The position numbers and the translations under genes are program-made. Source: Mariniflexile fucanivorans (GTDB lineage: Bacteria > Bacteroidota > Bacteroidia > Flavobacteriales > Flavobacteriaceae). Taken from it: a stretch of 64,000 bases of DNA. Below the pieces are notes generated by a model. It made no database searches. It saw nothing but the letters and a program-made list of their open reading frames with translations, and had not been told where the DNA came from. The stretch spans positions 434,001 to 498,000 of the forward strand of contig NZ_SLUP01000001.1 of NCBI RefSeq assembly GCF_004341235.1. Direction: 5' to 3'. Shown one piece after another: positions 32,624-41,278 of this stretch (position 1 is its first letter; every line of letters begins with the position of its first letter).

Positions 32624-35473
32624 ATGTCCGATCAAAAACGCCTTTTTTTAGTAGATGCTTATGCTTTAATTTTCCGTGGGTATTATGCCTTTATAAAAAA
32701 CCCACGAATCAATTCTAAAGGTCAAGATACTTCGGCTATTATGGGTTTTATGAATTCACTTTTAGATGTTATTAAGCGTGAACGACCAGACCATTTAGCA
32801 GTATGTTTTGATAAAGGCGGAAGTGCCGATCGTGTTGAAATGTTTGAAGCCTACAAAGCCAATAGAGATGAAACACCTGAAGGGATTAAAACAGCCATTC
32901 CCCATATTTGCGAAATTCTGAAGGCGATGCACATTCCTATAATGGTAAAAGATGGTTATGAAGCAGATGATGTTATTGGTACTTTATCCCGACAAGCGGA
33001 AAAAGAAGGGTATAAAACCTATATGGTTACACCAGATAAAGATTTTGCACAATTAGTTACTGAAAATATTTTTATATACCGTCCCGTATTTGGTGGTGGT
33101 TATGAAACTTGGGGAATCCCCGAAGTTCAGAAAAAGTTTGAAGTGACAGACCCATTACAAGTCATTGACTTTTTAGGTATGATGGGCGATTCTAGTGACA
33201 ATATCCCTGGATTGCCCGGAGTTGGCGAAAAAACAGCTAAGAAACTGTTGGCGCAATACGGTAGTATGGAAAATCTTTTAGACAACACCCATGAACTGAA
33301 AGGCAAAATGAGGGAAAACATTGAAGCTAACAAAGAACTAGGATTGCTTTCAAAAAAATTGGCAACCATCATGTTGGATGTTCCCGTAACGTTTCATGCT
33401 AAGGATTTTGAATTGGACCAACCCGATTTACCGAAAGTAACCGAAATTTTTCAGGAATTAGAATTTAGACAATTACTTGCTAATTTTGAAAAAACATTTG
33501 CTGTCGAAGCAACTTCAACTGAAACAGCATCAGCTTCAAATACAACAGAAATAAAAGCAACACCTAAAGAAACAGCTTCAGCAGGAGCAGGACAATTTTC
33601 GTTATTTGGAGGAGATATTTCAACTTCAGAAAAAACGGAAACTGTTTCAGGATTCACTAGAAATACCGCCCAAACAAGTTCACATTTTTACCAAAGTGTG
33701 GCTTCAGGCATGGCAACAAAATTGTTTGTTAAAAATTTAATGAACCAAACCTCAGTCTGTTTTGATACCGAAACCACTGGATTGAACCCCATTACGGCAG
33801 AGTTGGTTGGTATTGCTTTTTCTTGGGAAGTGGGCAAAGGGTTTTACCTACCGTTTCCTGAAAATAAAGAAGAAGCTCAAGAATTGATTGAACAATTGCG
33901 TCCTTTTTTTGAAAGTGAAACCATCCAAAAAATTGGTCAGAATTTAAAATATGATATTAAAGTACTTGCTAAATATAAGGTTGAAGTTAAAGGAAAATTG
34001 TTCGATACCATGTTGGCGCACTATTTAATTAATCCAGACATGCGGCATAATATGGATGTGTTGGCTGAGACCTATTTAAATTACACGCCTATTTCAATTG
34101 AAGAATTAATAGGAAAAAAAGGCAAAAACCAATTATCGATGCGCGATGTTGCTTTAGAAAAACAAACGGAATACGCTGTAGAAGATGCCGATATCACGCT
34201 TCAACTTAAAGAACATTTTGAAAAAGAATTAGGCGACGCCAATACACAAAAATTATTTGATGATATTGAAATCCCATTACTCCGCGTTTTGGCTGCTATG
34301 GAATTGGAAGGAATTAATTTAGATGAGAAATTTTTAAATTCACTTTCAGAACAATTAAATAGTGATATCAAATCTTTAGAAATAAAAATTTATACGGAGG
34401 CTGGTGAAGAATTCAATATCGCTTCACCAAAACAATTGGGTGATATTCTATTTGACAAATTAAAATTGGTTGATAAACCTAAAAAAACCAAAACAGGTCA
34501 ATATGCTACTTCGGAAGATATTTTGAGTTATTTGGCAAAAGACCACGATATTATTCAGCATATTTTAGACTATCGCGGACTCGCAAAACTAAAAAGCACC
34601 TATGTAGATGCCTTACCAACACAAGTAGAGCCATCAACAGGCAGAGTGCATACCGATTACATGCAAACGGTTGCCGCTACGGGTCGACTTTCAAGCAACA
34701 ACCCAAATCTTCAAAATATTCCTATTCGTACCGAACGTGGGCGTCAAGTGCGTAAAGCGTTTATTCCGCGAAGCGAAGATTACACCTTATTAGCTGCCGA
34801 TTATTCCCAAATAGAACTGCGTATCATTGCAGCTTTAAGTAAGGAAGAGACCATGATTAATGCTTTTAAAAATGGTGAAGATATTCACGCTTCAACAGCT
34901 TCTAAAGTGTTTAATGTGCCTATTGATGAGGTGACTCGTGAACAACGTAGTAACGCCAAAACCGTAAACTTTGGTATTATTTATGGTGTTTCAGCGTTTG
35001 GGTTAAGCAATCAAACAGATTTATCGCGAAGTGAATCAAAAGAATTGATCGATACGTATTACGAAACCTATCCAAAACTTCGTAATTATATGAGTGAGTT
35101 GGTCGATTTTGCGCGTGATAATGGCTATGTACAAACCGTTTTAGGCAGACGCCGCTATTTAAACGATATCAATTCCAGAAATGCGGTAGTACGTGGTGCT
35201 GCCGAACGTAATGCTGTAAATGCACCAATACAAGGAAGTGCTGCCGACATTATTAAAATCGCCATGATTAATATTTATGATAAACTTCAAGCTGGAAATT
35301 TTAAAACCAAAATGCTCTTACAAGTGCATGATGAGTTGGTTTTTGATGTTTATAAACCCGAATTGGAAACCATAAAAACATTGGTTAAAACCGAAATGGA
35401 AAACGCCTATAAACTTGAAGTACCATTAGATGTTGAATTGGGAGTTGGTAATGATTGGTTGGAAGCACATTAA
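32624..35473 (+). CDS. polA: DNA polymerase I
   Basis: The 949-residue polymerase fills gaps and removes RNA primers. All three domains are present: a 5'-3' flap nuclease (about 1-290, AIMGFMNSLLDVI, YEADDVIGTL, GDSSDNIPGLPGVGEKTA), a 3'-5' exonuclease (about 380-560) whose VCFDTETTGLNP keeps the catalytic Asp and Glu, so proofreading is probably active, and the polymerase with motif A LLAADYSQIELRI, O-helix RSNAKTVNFGIIYG and motif C LLQVHDELVFD. A low-complexity Ser/Thr/Ala-rich linker (about 295-345) separates the first two domains. An amidase gene follows after six bases. Confidence 0.97.
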   Translation: MSDQKRLFLVDAYALIFRGYYAFIKNPRINSKGQDTSAIMGFMNSLLDVIKRERPDHLAVCFDKGGSADRVEMFEAYKANRDETPEGIKTAIPHICEILKAMHIPIMVKDGYEADDVIGTLSRQAEKEGYKTYMVTPDKDFAQLVTENIFIYRPVFGGGYETWGIPEVQKKFEVTDPLQVIDFLGMMGDSSDNIPGLPGVGEKTAKKLLAQYGSMENLLDNTHELKGKMRENIEANKELGLLSKKLATIMLDVPVTFHAKDFELDQPDLPKVTEIFQELEFRQLLANFEKTFAVEATSTETASASNTTEIKATPKETASAGAGQFSLFGGDISTSEKTETVSGFTRNTAQTSSHFYQSVASGMATKLFVKNLMNQTSVCFDTETTGLNPITAELVGIAFSWEVGKGFYLPFPENKEEAQELIEQLRPFFESETIQKIGQNLKYDIKVLAKYKVEVKGKLFDTMLAHYLINPDMRHNMDVLAETYLNYTPISIEELIGKKGKNQLSMRDVALEKQTEYAVEDADITLQLKEHFEKELGDANTQKLFDDIEIPLLRVLAAMELEGINLDEKFLNSLSEQLNSDIKSLEIKIYTEAGEEFNIASPKQLGDILFDKLKLVDKPKKTKTGQYATSEDILSYLAKDHDIIQHILDYRGLAKLKSTYVDALPTQVEPSTGRVHTDYMQTVAATGRLSSNNPNLQNIPIRTERGRQVRKAFIPRSEDYTLLAADYSQIELRIIAALSKEETMINAFKNGEDIHASTASKVFNVPIDEVTREQRSNAKTVNFGIIYGVSAFGLSNQTDLSRSESKELIDTYYETYPKLRNYMSELVDFARDNGYVQTVLGRRRYLNDINSRNAVVRGAAERNAVNAPIQGSAADIIKIAMINIYDKLQAGNFKTKMLLQVHDELVFDVYKPELETIKTLVKTEMENAYKLEVPLDVELGVGNDWLEAH

Positions 35474-35479
35474 AAAATT

Positions 35480-36301
35480 ATGATTTTGAAATATTTAAAA
35501 ACCATTTTTATTTGTCTGCTATTGGTTAGTTGTTCAAAAGATATCTACAAAGTTTCTAAAGCATCTTACAAAAAACAGGCTAAAACTCTTGGGAAGAGTT
35601 TGCAATATATTCAACCTGATACTATTAACAATAAAACGGTACAGGTTATTGAATCTCAAAATTTCAATTTACGTAAACCCAATTTTATTGTCATTCACCA
35701 TACCGAACAAAATAGCTGTGAAGAAACCTATAAAACGTTTGCTCTTCAAAGCACCCAAGTAAGTTCGCATTACGTAATTTGTGATGATGGAACTATCACC
35801 CAAATGTTAAACGATTTATTACGGGGTTGGCATGCTGGAAGCGGTACTTGGGGGACAGTAAGTGATTTAAATAGTGTTTCTATAGGTATTGAGTTGGATA
35901 ATGATGGTGAAGAAGCATTCTCATACGCACAAATAAATAGTTTAACGTGGCTGTTAGAAGATTTAACCAAAAAGTATAAAATACCAAAACAAAATATTAT
36001 TGGTCATGCCGATATAGCTCCTGGCAGAAAAGTAGACCCGAGTGCATTTTTTCCATGGAAAACATTAGCGCTAAGTGGATATGGTATTTGGTATAAAGAA
36101 GAACTGTTGGCAGATGTAGAACTTAAAGAGGATTTTGATGCCAAAAGAGCCCTAAAATTCATTGGGTATAATATTACCAATCTTGAAAGTGCCATTTATT
36201 CCTTTAAACTACATTTCAATTCAGAAGATGTTTCAAAAAAACTAACAGAAAAAGATAAAAAAATACTGTTCTTGTTGGAAAAAGAACTTTTAGGGTATTA
36301 A
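35480..36301 (+). CDS. N-acetylmuramoyl-L-alanine amidase, lipoprotein
   Basis: This 273-residue protein probably cleaves the bond between muramic acid and the stem peptide of peptidoglycan. A lipobox (LLLVSC, Cys near residue 16) anchors it to a membrane. The amidase_2 (AmpD/PGRP-like) domain spans about 70-200, with FIVIHHTEQNS (zinc His), VSSHYVICDDGTITQML, RGWHAGSGTW, SIGIELDNDG and IIGHADIAPGRKVDPSAFFPW (second zinc His and the usual DPG-type loop as DPS). It starts six bases after polA and is probably transcribed with it. Confidence 0.92.
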   Translation: MILKYLKTIFICLLLVSCSKDIYKVSKASYKKQAKTLGKSLQYIQPDTINNKTVQVIESQNFNLRKPNFIVIHHTEQNSCEETYKTFALQSTQVSSHYVICDDGTITQMLNDLLRGWHAGSGTWGTVSDLNSVSIGIELDNDGEEAFSYAQINSLTWLLEDLTKKYKIPKQNIIGHADIAPGRKVDPSAFFPWKTLALSGYGIWYKEELLADVELKEDFDAKRALKFIGYNITNLESAIYSFKLHFNSEDVSKKLTEKDKKILFLLEKELLGY

Positions 36302-36355
36302 TAATTATATCTAATACTCTTCAAAAGAACCACTAAACCAAGAATCTTAAAAAAA

Positions 36356-36724
36356 ATGAAAACAGATTTTAACACGGTTGATGCTTATATAAATACCTTT
36401 TCAGAAGAAATACAGGAAAAACTAAATTGTATTAGAAACATTATTTTGAATAATGCTCCAGATGCTGTGGAGTCTATGTCATACGGCATGCCTGCATACA
36501 AAACGTATAAAAAACCATTGGTTTATTTTGCTGGTTATAAAAATCATATTGGTTTTTATGCAACTCCAACAGGACATGAAGCTTTCGCTGAAGAATTAAG
36601 TGTTTTTAAACAAGGCAAAGGCTCTGTTCAATTTCCTATAAATGCTCCACTGCCTATTGATTTAATTGCTCGTATTGTAAAGTTTAGAGTTAAAGAGAAT
36701 AATGAAAAGTTTAATGCCAATTAA
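36356..36724 (+). CDS. DUF1801 (YdhG/YjbR-like) protein
   Basis: The 122 residues match the DUF1801 fold: VDAYINTFSEEIQEKLNCIRNIILNNAPDAVESMSYGMPAYKT, then PLVYFAGYKNHIGFYATPTGHEAF and a C-terminal SVQFPINAPLPIDLIARIVKFRV. Members include a Bacillus iron chaperone for frataxin-type function, but most are uncharacterised. The frame is intact. It is immediately followed by a damaged VOC-family gene, two bases beyond its stop. Confidence 0.87.
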   Translation: MKTDFNTVDAYINTFSEEIQEKLNCIRNIILNNAPDAVESMSYGMPAYKTYKKPLVYFAGYKNHIGFYATPTGHEAFAEELSVFKQGKGSVQFPINAPLPIDLIARIVKFRVKENNEKFNAN

Positions 36725-36726
36725 AT

Positions 36727-37082
36727 ATGTTAACCGACATTCATCCAAAGCTTCCCATGCGAGACAAAGCAGTGACTAAAGACTATTATATAACCAAATT
36801 AGGTTTTGAGGTATTTGGAAGTGCCGATTTTGATGGTTATTTAATGGTTCAAAAAGACCATATTCAAATCCATTTTTTTGAATACAAAGAACTTGATCCT
36901 AAAGAAAATTATGGACAAATTTACATTCGAACCAATACATTGATACGCTTTACAACTCATTTGTAGAAAAGGGGATAGGCATTCATCCCGCAGGACATTT
37001 ACAAATAAAACCATGGGGACAAAAAGAGTTTTCGTTACTTGACCCAGACAATAATCTAATAACATTTGGAGAAGCTATTTAA
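36727..37082 (+). pseudogene. VOC (glyoxalase/bleomycin-resistance-like) gene with a frameshift
   Basis: The first frame starts at 36727 and encodes LPMRDKAVTKDYYITKLGFEVFGSADFDGYLMV...IQIHFFEYKELDPKENYGQIYIRTN, the N-terminal two thirds of a VOC fold, then runs into nonsense and stops at 36966. The rest of the domain (IDTLYNSFVEKGIGIHP...KEFSLLDPDNNLITFGEAI) lies in another frame up to the TAA at 37080-37082. The junction is at about 36934-36938 (ACCAATACATTGAT). Restoring one base there would join the frames, so a one-base deletion is the simplest explanation. A sequencing error cannot be excluded. Confidence 0.83.
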
Positions 37083-37085
37083 AAC

Positions 37086-39035
37086 CTACCGTTTCTTCTT
37101 ACTCTTAAACTTAGCCTTATTTTTCCGTTGATTAAAAGGAATAGCATCATCAAACGTATGTTTGGCATCGCCACTTGGTTTGTTTTTACGCCATTTATCA
37201 TTCTCAGGTAATAACACATTCAATAAATCTTGACGGCCTAATTTATTTAAGGTTTTTCGAATCCAATCTTTATTTTCGTTTTTATACCAAAAGAAAAAAC
37301 GATGTTGCTCATCTTTTTCTTTCTGGGTTTTTGGCGTATTTACTTTTTTAAGCGTGTATGGGTGGTAACCGCTATAATAAATAACCGTAGCTACCGTCAT
37401 AGGCGTTGGTGTAAACCCTTGAACTTGCTCTAACTGAAAGCCCATATCTTTGGTTTCGGCAGCAAGATTCGCCATGTCTTCAGCTTCACACGCAGGGTGA
37501 TTCGATATAAAATAAGGGATCAACTGCAAGTTTAAACCTTTCTTAATATTAATTTTATCAAAGCGTTCCTTAAACTTATGGAAATAAGAAAATGACGGTT
37601 TCCGCATTAACTTTAAAACGGGGTCGCTGGTATGTTCTGGAGCTACTTTTAATCGTCCAGAAATATGCTTCGTCATCACCTCTTCGGTGTAATCATCCAA
37701 CTCTTTCGGGTCGGCATTTTTATTGAATTCAGGCACTAACATATCATGACGAATACCACTTCCAATAAACGATTTTTTAATTTTTGGATGGCTATCAACC
37801 GCTCGGTACAACTCGGTTAAAGGTTTGTGAGACGTGTCGAGGTTACTACAAATAACAGGCGAAATACACGAAGGTGCTACACACTTATCGCATATAGACT
37901 GTATTTTGCCTTTCATTTTATACATATTCGCACTTGGGCCACCAATATCTGACAAATAGCCTTTAAAGTCGGGCATGTTTGCCACCGTATCAACTTCACG
38001 CAAAACAGACTCCTGACTTCTAGATGCTATAAATTTCCCTTGATGTGCGGAAATAGTACAAAAACTACAACCTCCAAAACACCCACGATGGATATTAATG
38101 GAAAACTTAATCATTTCATAAGCAGGAATGGGTCCACGCTTATTATATTTTGGGTGAGGTAATCTCGTGTAAGGCAAATCAAAAGAAGCATCAATTTCAT
38201 CTTCCGTCATCGTTGGATATGGCGGATTAATCATCAACGTCTTTTTGCCAACTTTCTGAAAAATACGTCTTGCAGCCAGTTTATTACTCTCTTGTTCTAT
38301 CGTTTTAAAGTTAGAAGCATATGCTTTTTTGTCTTGTAAACATGTTTCGTGCGATACAATTTCTACATCTTCCCAATTACTATTCTTAGGCACATCTTCC
38401 TCATTATCTAACAAAATAGCGGTTTGTAATACGGTATTTATGTTTTTAAAAGGAACCCCTTTTTCTAGCAATCGCACCACTTCTCGTAAAGGTTGTTCAC
38501 CCATGCCATAAACCAACATATCAGCTTTTGAGCTTTCTAAAATTGAAGGCATCAACTTATCACTCCAATAATCGTAATGCGTCACACGACGTAACGACGC
38601 CTCTATACCTCCTATTAAAACAGGTATATCTGGCCATTTTTCCTTTAAAATATTAGTGTACACTGTAGTAGCGTAATCCGGTCTAAAACCAATATCGCCA
38701 TTAGGAGTGTAGGCATCTTTATCACGCTTCTTTTTGCTAGCAGTATAATTACTAATCATCGGGTCCATACAACCTCCAGTAACCGCAAAAAACAATTTTG
38801 GAGCACCCATTTTTACAAAATCCTGAAGATTATCATTCACATTAGGCTGTGGCACAATGGCAACCCGCAAACCATAACTTTCTAAAATACGACCAATAAC
38901 CGCAGGCCCAAACGATGGATGATCTACATAAGCATCACCACTAAACAGAATAACGTCTAGCGCATCCCATCCGCGTATTTTCACCTCTTTGTTTGTGGTA
39001 GGCAACCAATCTGAAAGTTGTAACTCTTGTTTCAC
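37086..39035 (-). CDS. YgiQ family radical SAM protein
   Basis: This large radical S-adenosylmethionine protein of unknown substrate has an N-terminal UPF0313-type domain (WLPTTNKEVKIRGWDALDVILFSGDAYVDHPSFG), the 4Fe-4S motif CFGGCSFC near the middle, SGIRHDML and KVAPEHTSDPVLKLMRKPS, and the C-terminal QGFTPTPMTVATVIYYSGYHPY with a basic tail. I chose the GTG at 39035 (649 residues), since a TATTTTTG -7-like element lies just upstream and the family begins with the KQELQLSDWLPTT stretch. An ATG at 39122 would add 29 atypical residues. It is convergent with the damaged VOC gene. Confidence 0.88.
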   Translation of the reverse strand: MKQELQLSDWLPTTNKEVKIRGWDALDVILFSGDAYVDHPSFGPAVIGRILESYGLRVAIVPQPNVNDNLQDFVKMGAPKLFFAVTGGCMDPMISNYTASKKKRDKDAYTPNGDIGFRPDYATTVYTNILKEKWPDIPVLIGGIEASLRRVTHYDYWSDKLMPSILESSKADMLVYGMGEQPLREVVRLLEKGVPFKNINTVLQTAILLDNEEDVPKNSNWEDVEIVSHETCLQDKKAYASNFKTIEQESNKLAARRIFQKVGKKTLMINPPYPTMTEDEIDASFDLPYTRLPHPKYNKRGPIPAYEMIKFSINIHRGCFGGCSFCTISAHQGKFIASRSQESVLREVDTVANMPDFKGYLSDIGGPSANMYKMKGKIQSICDKCVAPSCISPVICSNLDTSHKPLTELYRAVDSHPKIKKSFIGSGIRHDMLVPEFNKNADPKELDDYTEEVMTKHISGRLKVAPEHTSDPVLKLMRKPSFSYFHKFKERFDKINIKKGLNLQLIPYFISNHPACEAEDMANLAAETKDMGFQLEQVQGFTPTPMTVATVIYYSGYHPYTLKKVNTPKTQKEKDEQHRFFFWYKNENKDWIRKTLNKLGRQDLLNVLLPENDKWRKNKPSGDAKHTFDDAIPFNQRKNKAKFKSKKKR

Positions 39036-39306
39036 GTTGCAAAAATAGACAAAAATCGGTTCATAAACATGATGTGGTAATTTATCGCTATAACGCCTTC
39101 CTTTTTTTATGAATGATAACAAGGAGTCATTGAAGTTTAACTTGAATACATTTCAAAAAAATAACGTAGTCATATTCATTATAAAAATCAAGAAAACAAG
39201 AACCTGTTTTAACGCATTTAATGCCTTTAATAAACTTTGTTTCGAAACTTTCTAAACCACTGATTATCAAAATATTTTTAATAGACAATAAAAAAGTTAT
39301 TCACTA

Positions 39307-39337
39307 TTTGGTTATCAAACAGAATATCGTACATTTG
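39307..39337 (+). promoter_or_regulatory. Bacteroidetes-type promoter of the rplM operon
   Basis: TTTG at 39307-39310 and TACATTTG at 39330-39337 are separated by exactly 19 bases, an exact match to the -33/-7 consensus. It lies in a 349-base gap (39036-39384) in which I see no gene. The transcript leader would be about 40 bases. Confidence 0.78.
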
Positions 39338-39341
39338 CAAA

Positions 39342-39356
39342 CTCTTTTTGAAAGAG
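39342..39356 (+). other. Small hairpin in the rplM leader
   Basis: CTCTTT and AAAGAG pair around a three-base loop just after the predicted transcription start. L13 leaders in other bacteria bind the operon's own protein; this one is too small to claim that. Confidence 0.3.
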
Positions 39357-39384
39357 GAATGTTTAATAAAAAATAATTAATAAC

Positions 39385-39840
39385 GTGGACACATTAAGCT
39401 ACAAAACAATTTCAGCCAATAAAGCAACTGCAGATAAGCAGTGGGTTTTAGTTGACGCTGAAGGACAGTCTTTGGGCCGTTTAGCTTCAAAAGTTGCAAT
39501 ACTTTTAAGAGGTAAACACAAGCCTAGCTTCACACCACACGTTGATTGTGGTGATAACGTAATTGTTATCAACTCTGAAAAAATCAACTTAACTGGAAAC
39601 AAATGGAACGATAAAACGTACATTCGTCACACAGGTTATCCAGGTGGTCAAAGAAGTTTAACTGCTACAGAATTGTTTGGGAAAGACCCATCAAGAGTAG
39701 TAGAAAAATCAGTAAAAGGAATGTTACCTAAAAACAAATTAGGGGCAGATTTATTCCGTAACCTTACAGTTGTTGTTGGTACAGAACATGCACATGCTGC
39801 ACAAAAACCAAAAACAATTAACTTAAACGAATTCAAATAA
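39385..39840 (+). CDS. rplM: 50S ribosomal protein L13
   Basis: The 151-residue L13 is an early assembly protein of the large subunit. It has the family core WVLVDAEGQSLGRLASKVAILLRGKHKPSFTPHVDCGD, then KTYIRHTGYPGGQRSLTA and VVEKSVKGMLPKNKLGADLFRNL. The frame opens at a GTG (VDTLSYKTISANKA), and no upstream ATG is available, so GTG initiation is likely. Its stop overlaps the rpsI start by one base (TAATGG), and the two are co-translated. An exact consensus promoter precedes it. Confidence 0.97.
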   Translation: MDTLSYKTISANKATADKQWVLVDAEGQSLGRLASKVAILLRGKHKPSFTPHVDCGDNVIVINSEKINLTGNKWNDKTYIRHTGYPGGQRSLTATELFGKDPSRVVEKSVKGMLPKNKLGADLFRNLTVVVGTEHAHAAQKPKTINLNEFK

Positions 39841-40226
39841 TGGATGTAATTCACAAAATTGGCCGTAGAAAGACGGCTGTTGCTCGTGTGTATGTAGCTT
39901 CTGGAACAGGAGCCATCACGATTAATAAAAAAGACATAACTGCTTACTTTCCAACTGCAACTTTACAGTACAAAGTAAAGCAACCTTTAGTTATGACTAA
40001 CAATGATAGCAACTTTGATATTACAGTAAATGTATTAGGTGGTGGTATCACTGGTCAAGCAGAAGCTGTTCGTTTAGCAATCTCTCGCGCCATGTGCGAA
40101 TTGGATGCTGAAAACAGATTAACTCTAAAACCAGAAGGTTTATTAACAAGAGATCCAAGAATGGTAGAGCGTAAAAAATTCGGTCAGAAAAAAGCGCGTA
40201 AGAAATTCCAATTCTCTAAACGTTAA
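39840..40226 (+). CDS. rpsI: 30S ribosomal protein S9
   Basis: The 128-residue S9 has the N-terminal IGRRKTAVARVYVASGTGAITINKKDI, the GGGITGQAEAVRLAISRAMCELD helix and the highly basic C-terminal tail ending in KKARKKFQFSKR. That tail reaches the decoding site and contacts P-site tRNA. The start ATG shares a base with the rplM stop, so the pair forms a coupled L13-S9 unit as in most bacteria. Confidence 0.97.
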   Translation: MDVIHKIGRRKTAVARVYVASGTGAITINKKDITAYFPTATLQYKVKQPLVMTNNDSNFDITVNVLGGGITGQAEAVRLAISRAMCELDAENRLTLKPEGLLTRDPRMVERKKFGQKKARKKFQFSKR

Positions 40227-40344
40227 TATTATCCGAAATGTCTTGCTAAGCATAGTCGAAGCATTTACATTTCAAACAAAAAAAATTAAATCAGTTATTG
40301 TTGTCCATGACCTAAAGGTCAGGATTTAGTTAAGCATCTAAATG

Positions 40345-40380
40345 AAGCCAAGAGCCAAAAGCTAAAAGCCAAGAGCCAAA
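40345..40380. repeat. Short direct repeat in the rpsI-rpsB gap
   Basis: AAGCCAAGAGCCAAA occurs at 40345-40359 and 40366-40380 with a 21-base period, shortly before rpsB. A small palindrome TGACC-TAAA-GGTCA (40308-40321) lies just upstream in the same 192-base gap. No T-run follows, so it is not an obvious terminator. Confidence 0.7.
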
Positions 40381-40418
40381 TGGAACATTGCTAATCAACA
40401 GAACGTAAACTATTAAAA

Positions 40419-41195
40419 ATGGCAGTAGAAGTAAAAGAATTACTTGAAGCAGGTGTACACTTCGGTCACCTTACACGTAAGTGGGATCCAAACATGGCTC
40501 CTTACGTATACATGGAGCGTAACGGCATCCATATTATTAACCTATACAAAACAGCAGCTAAAATTGACGAAGCTGGAGAAGCATTAGCTAAAATTGCAGC
40601 TTCTGGTCGTAAAATTTTATTTGTTGCAACAAAAAAGCAAGCAAAAGATATCGTTGCTGAAAAAGCAGGATCTATCACGATGCCTTACATCACTGAAAGA
40701 TGGCCAGGTGGTATGTTAACGAACTTCGTAACTATTAGAAAAGCTGTTAAAAAAATGGCTATGATTGATAGAATGAAGAAAGACGGTACTTTCTTAACGC
40801 TTTCTAAAAAAGAACGTTTACAAGTAGATCGTTTAAGAGCTAAGTTGGAAAAAAACTTAGGTTCTATTGTAGACATGACACGTTTACCAGGTGCATTATT
40901 TGTAGTTGATATTAAACGTGAGCACATCGCTATTAAAGAAGCTCAAAAATTAAACATTCCTATTTTTGCAATGGTTGATACCAACTCAGATCCACGTCAA
41001 GTTGATTATGTAATACCTGCAAATGATGATGCTTCTAAATCTATCGATAAAGTGTTATCTTATGTTACAGCTTCTATCGCTGCTGGTTTAGCCGATAGAA
41101 AATCTGATAAAGAAGACCAAGATGATGACAATGAAAAAGTTGCACCAACTAAAAAACGTGCATCTAAAGCAGTTGTTACCGACGAGGAAGAATAA
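40419..41195 (+). CDS. rpsB: 30S ribosomal protein S2
   Basis: The 258-residue S2 has the expected VKELLEAGVHFGHLTRKWDPNMAPYVYMERNGIHIINL start, ILFVATKKQAKDIV, ERWPGGMLTNFVTIRKAV and PGALFVVDIKREHIAIKEAQKLNIPIFAMVDTNSDP. The C-terminal 40 residues are a charged acidic/lysine extension (KSDKEDQDDDNEKVAPTKKRASK) beyond the core, which is common in Bacteroidetes. It precedes tsf as in most bacteria, but a terminator-like hairpin lies between the two. Confidence 0.97.
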   Translation: MAVEVKELLEAGVHFGHLTRKWDPNMAPYVYMERNGIHIINLYKTAAKIDEAGEALAKIAASGRKILFVATKKQAKDIVAEKAGSITMPYITERWPGGMLTNFVTIRKAVKKMAMIDRMKKDGTFLTLSKKERLQVDRLRAKLEKNLGSIVDMTRLPGALFVVDIKREHIAIKEAQKLNIPIFAMVDTNSDPRQVDYVIPANDDASKSIDKVLSYVTASIAAGLADRKSDKEDQDDDNEKVAPTKKRASKAVVTDEEE

Positions 41196-41217
41196 TTAAC
41201 AATTTCACAATACAAAT

Positions 41218-41264
41218 AAGTCGTTTAATTATTTTCTTTACAGGAATATTTGAACGACTTTTTT
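41218..41264 (+). terminator. Hairpin with T-run between rpsB and tsf
   Basis: AAGTCGTT (41218-41225) and AACGACTT (41253-41260) pair perfectly around a 27-base loop and run into six T (41259-41264). The 15-base distance to the tsf ATG suggests partial termination or attenuation inside the rpsB-tsf unit rather than a full stop. Confidence 0.55.
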
Positions 41265-41278
41265 AAATTAAAAAATAT

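Noticed and set aside
39036-39122. ATG start giving a 678-residue YgiQ protein
   Set aside because: The added 29 residues do not look like the family start, and a promoter-like TATTTTTG lies just before the GTG at 39035.
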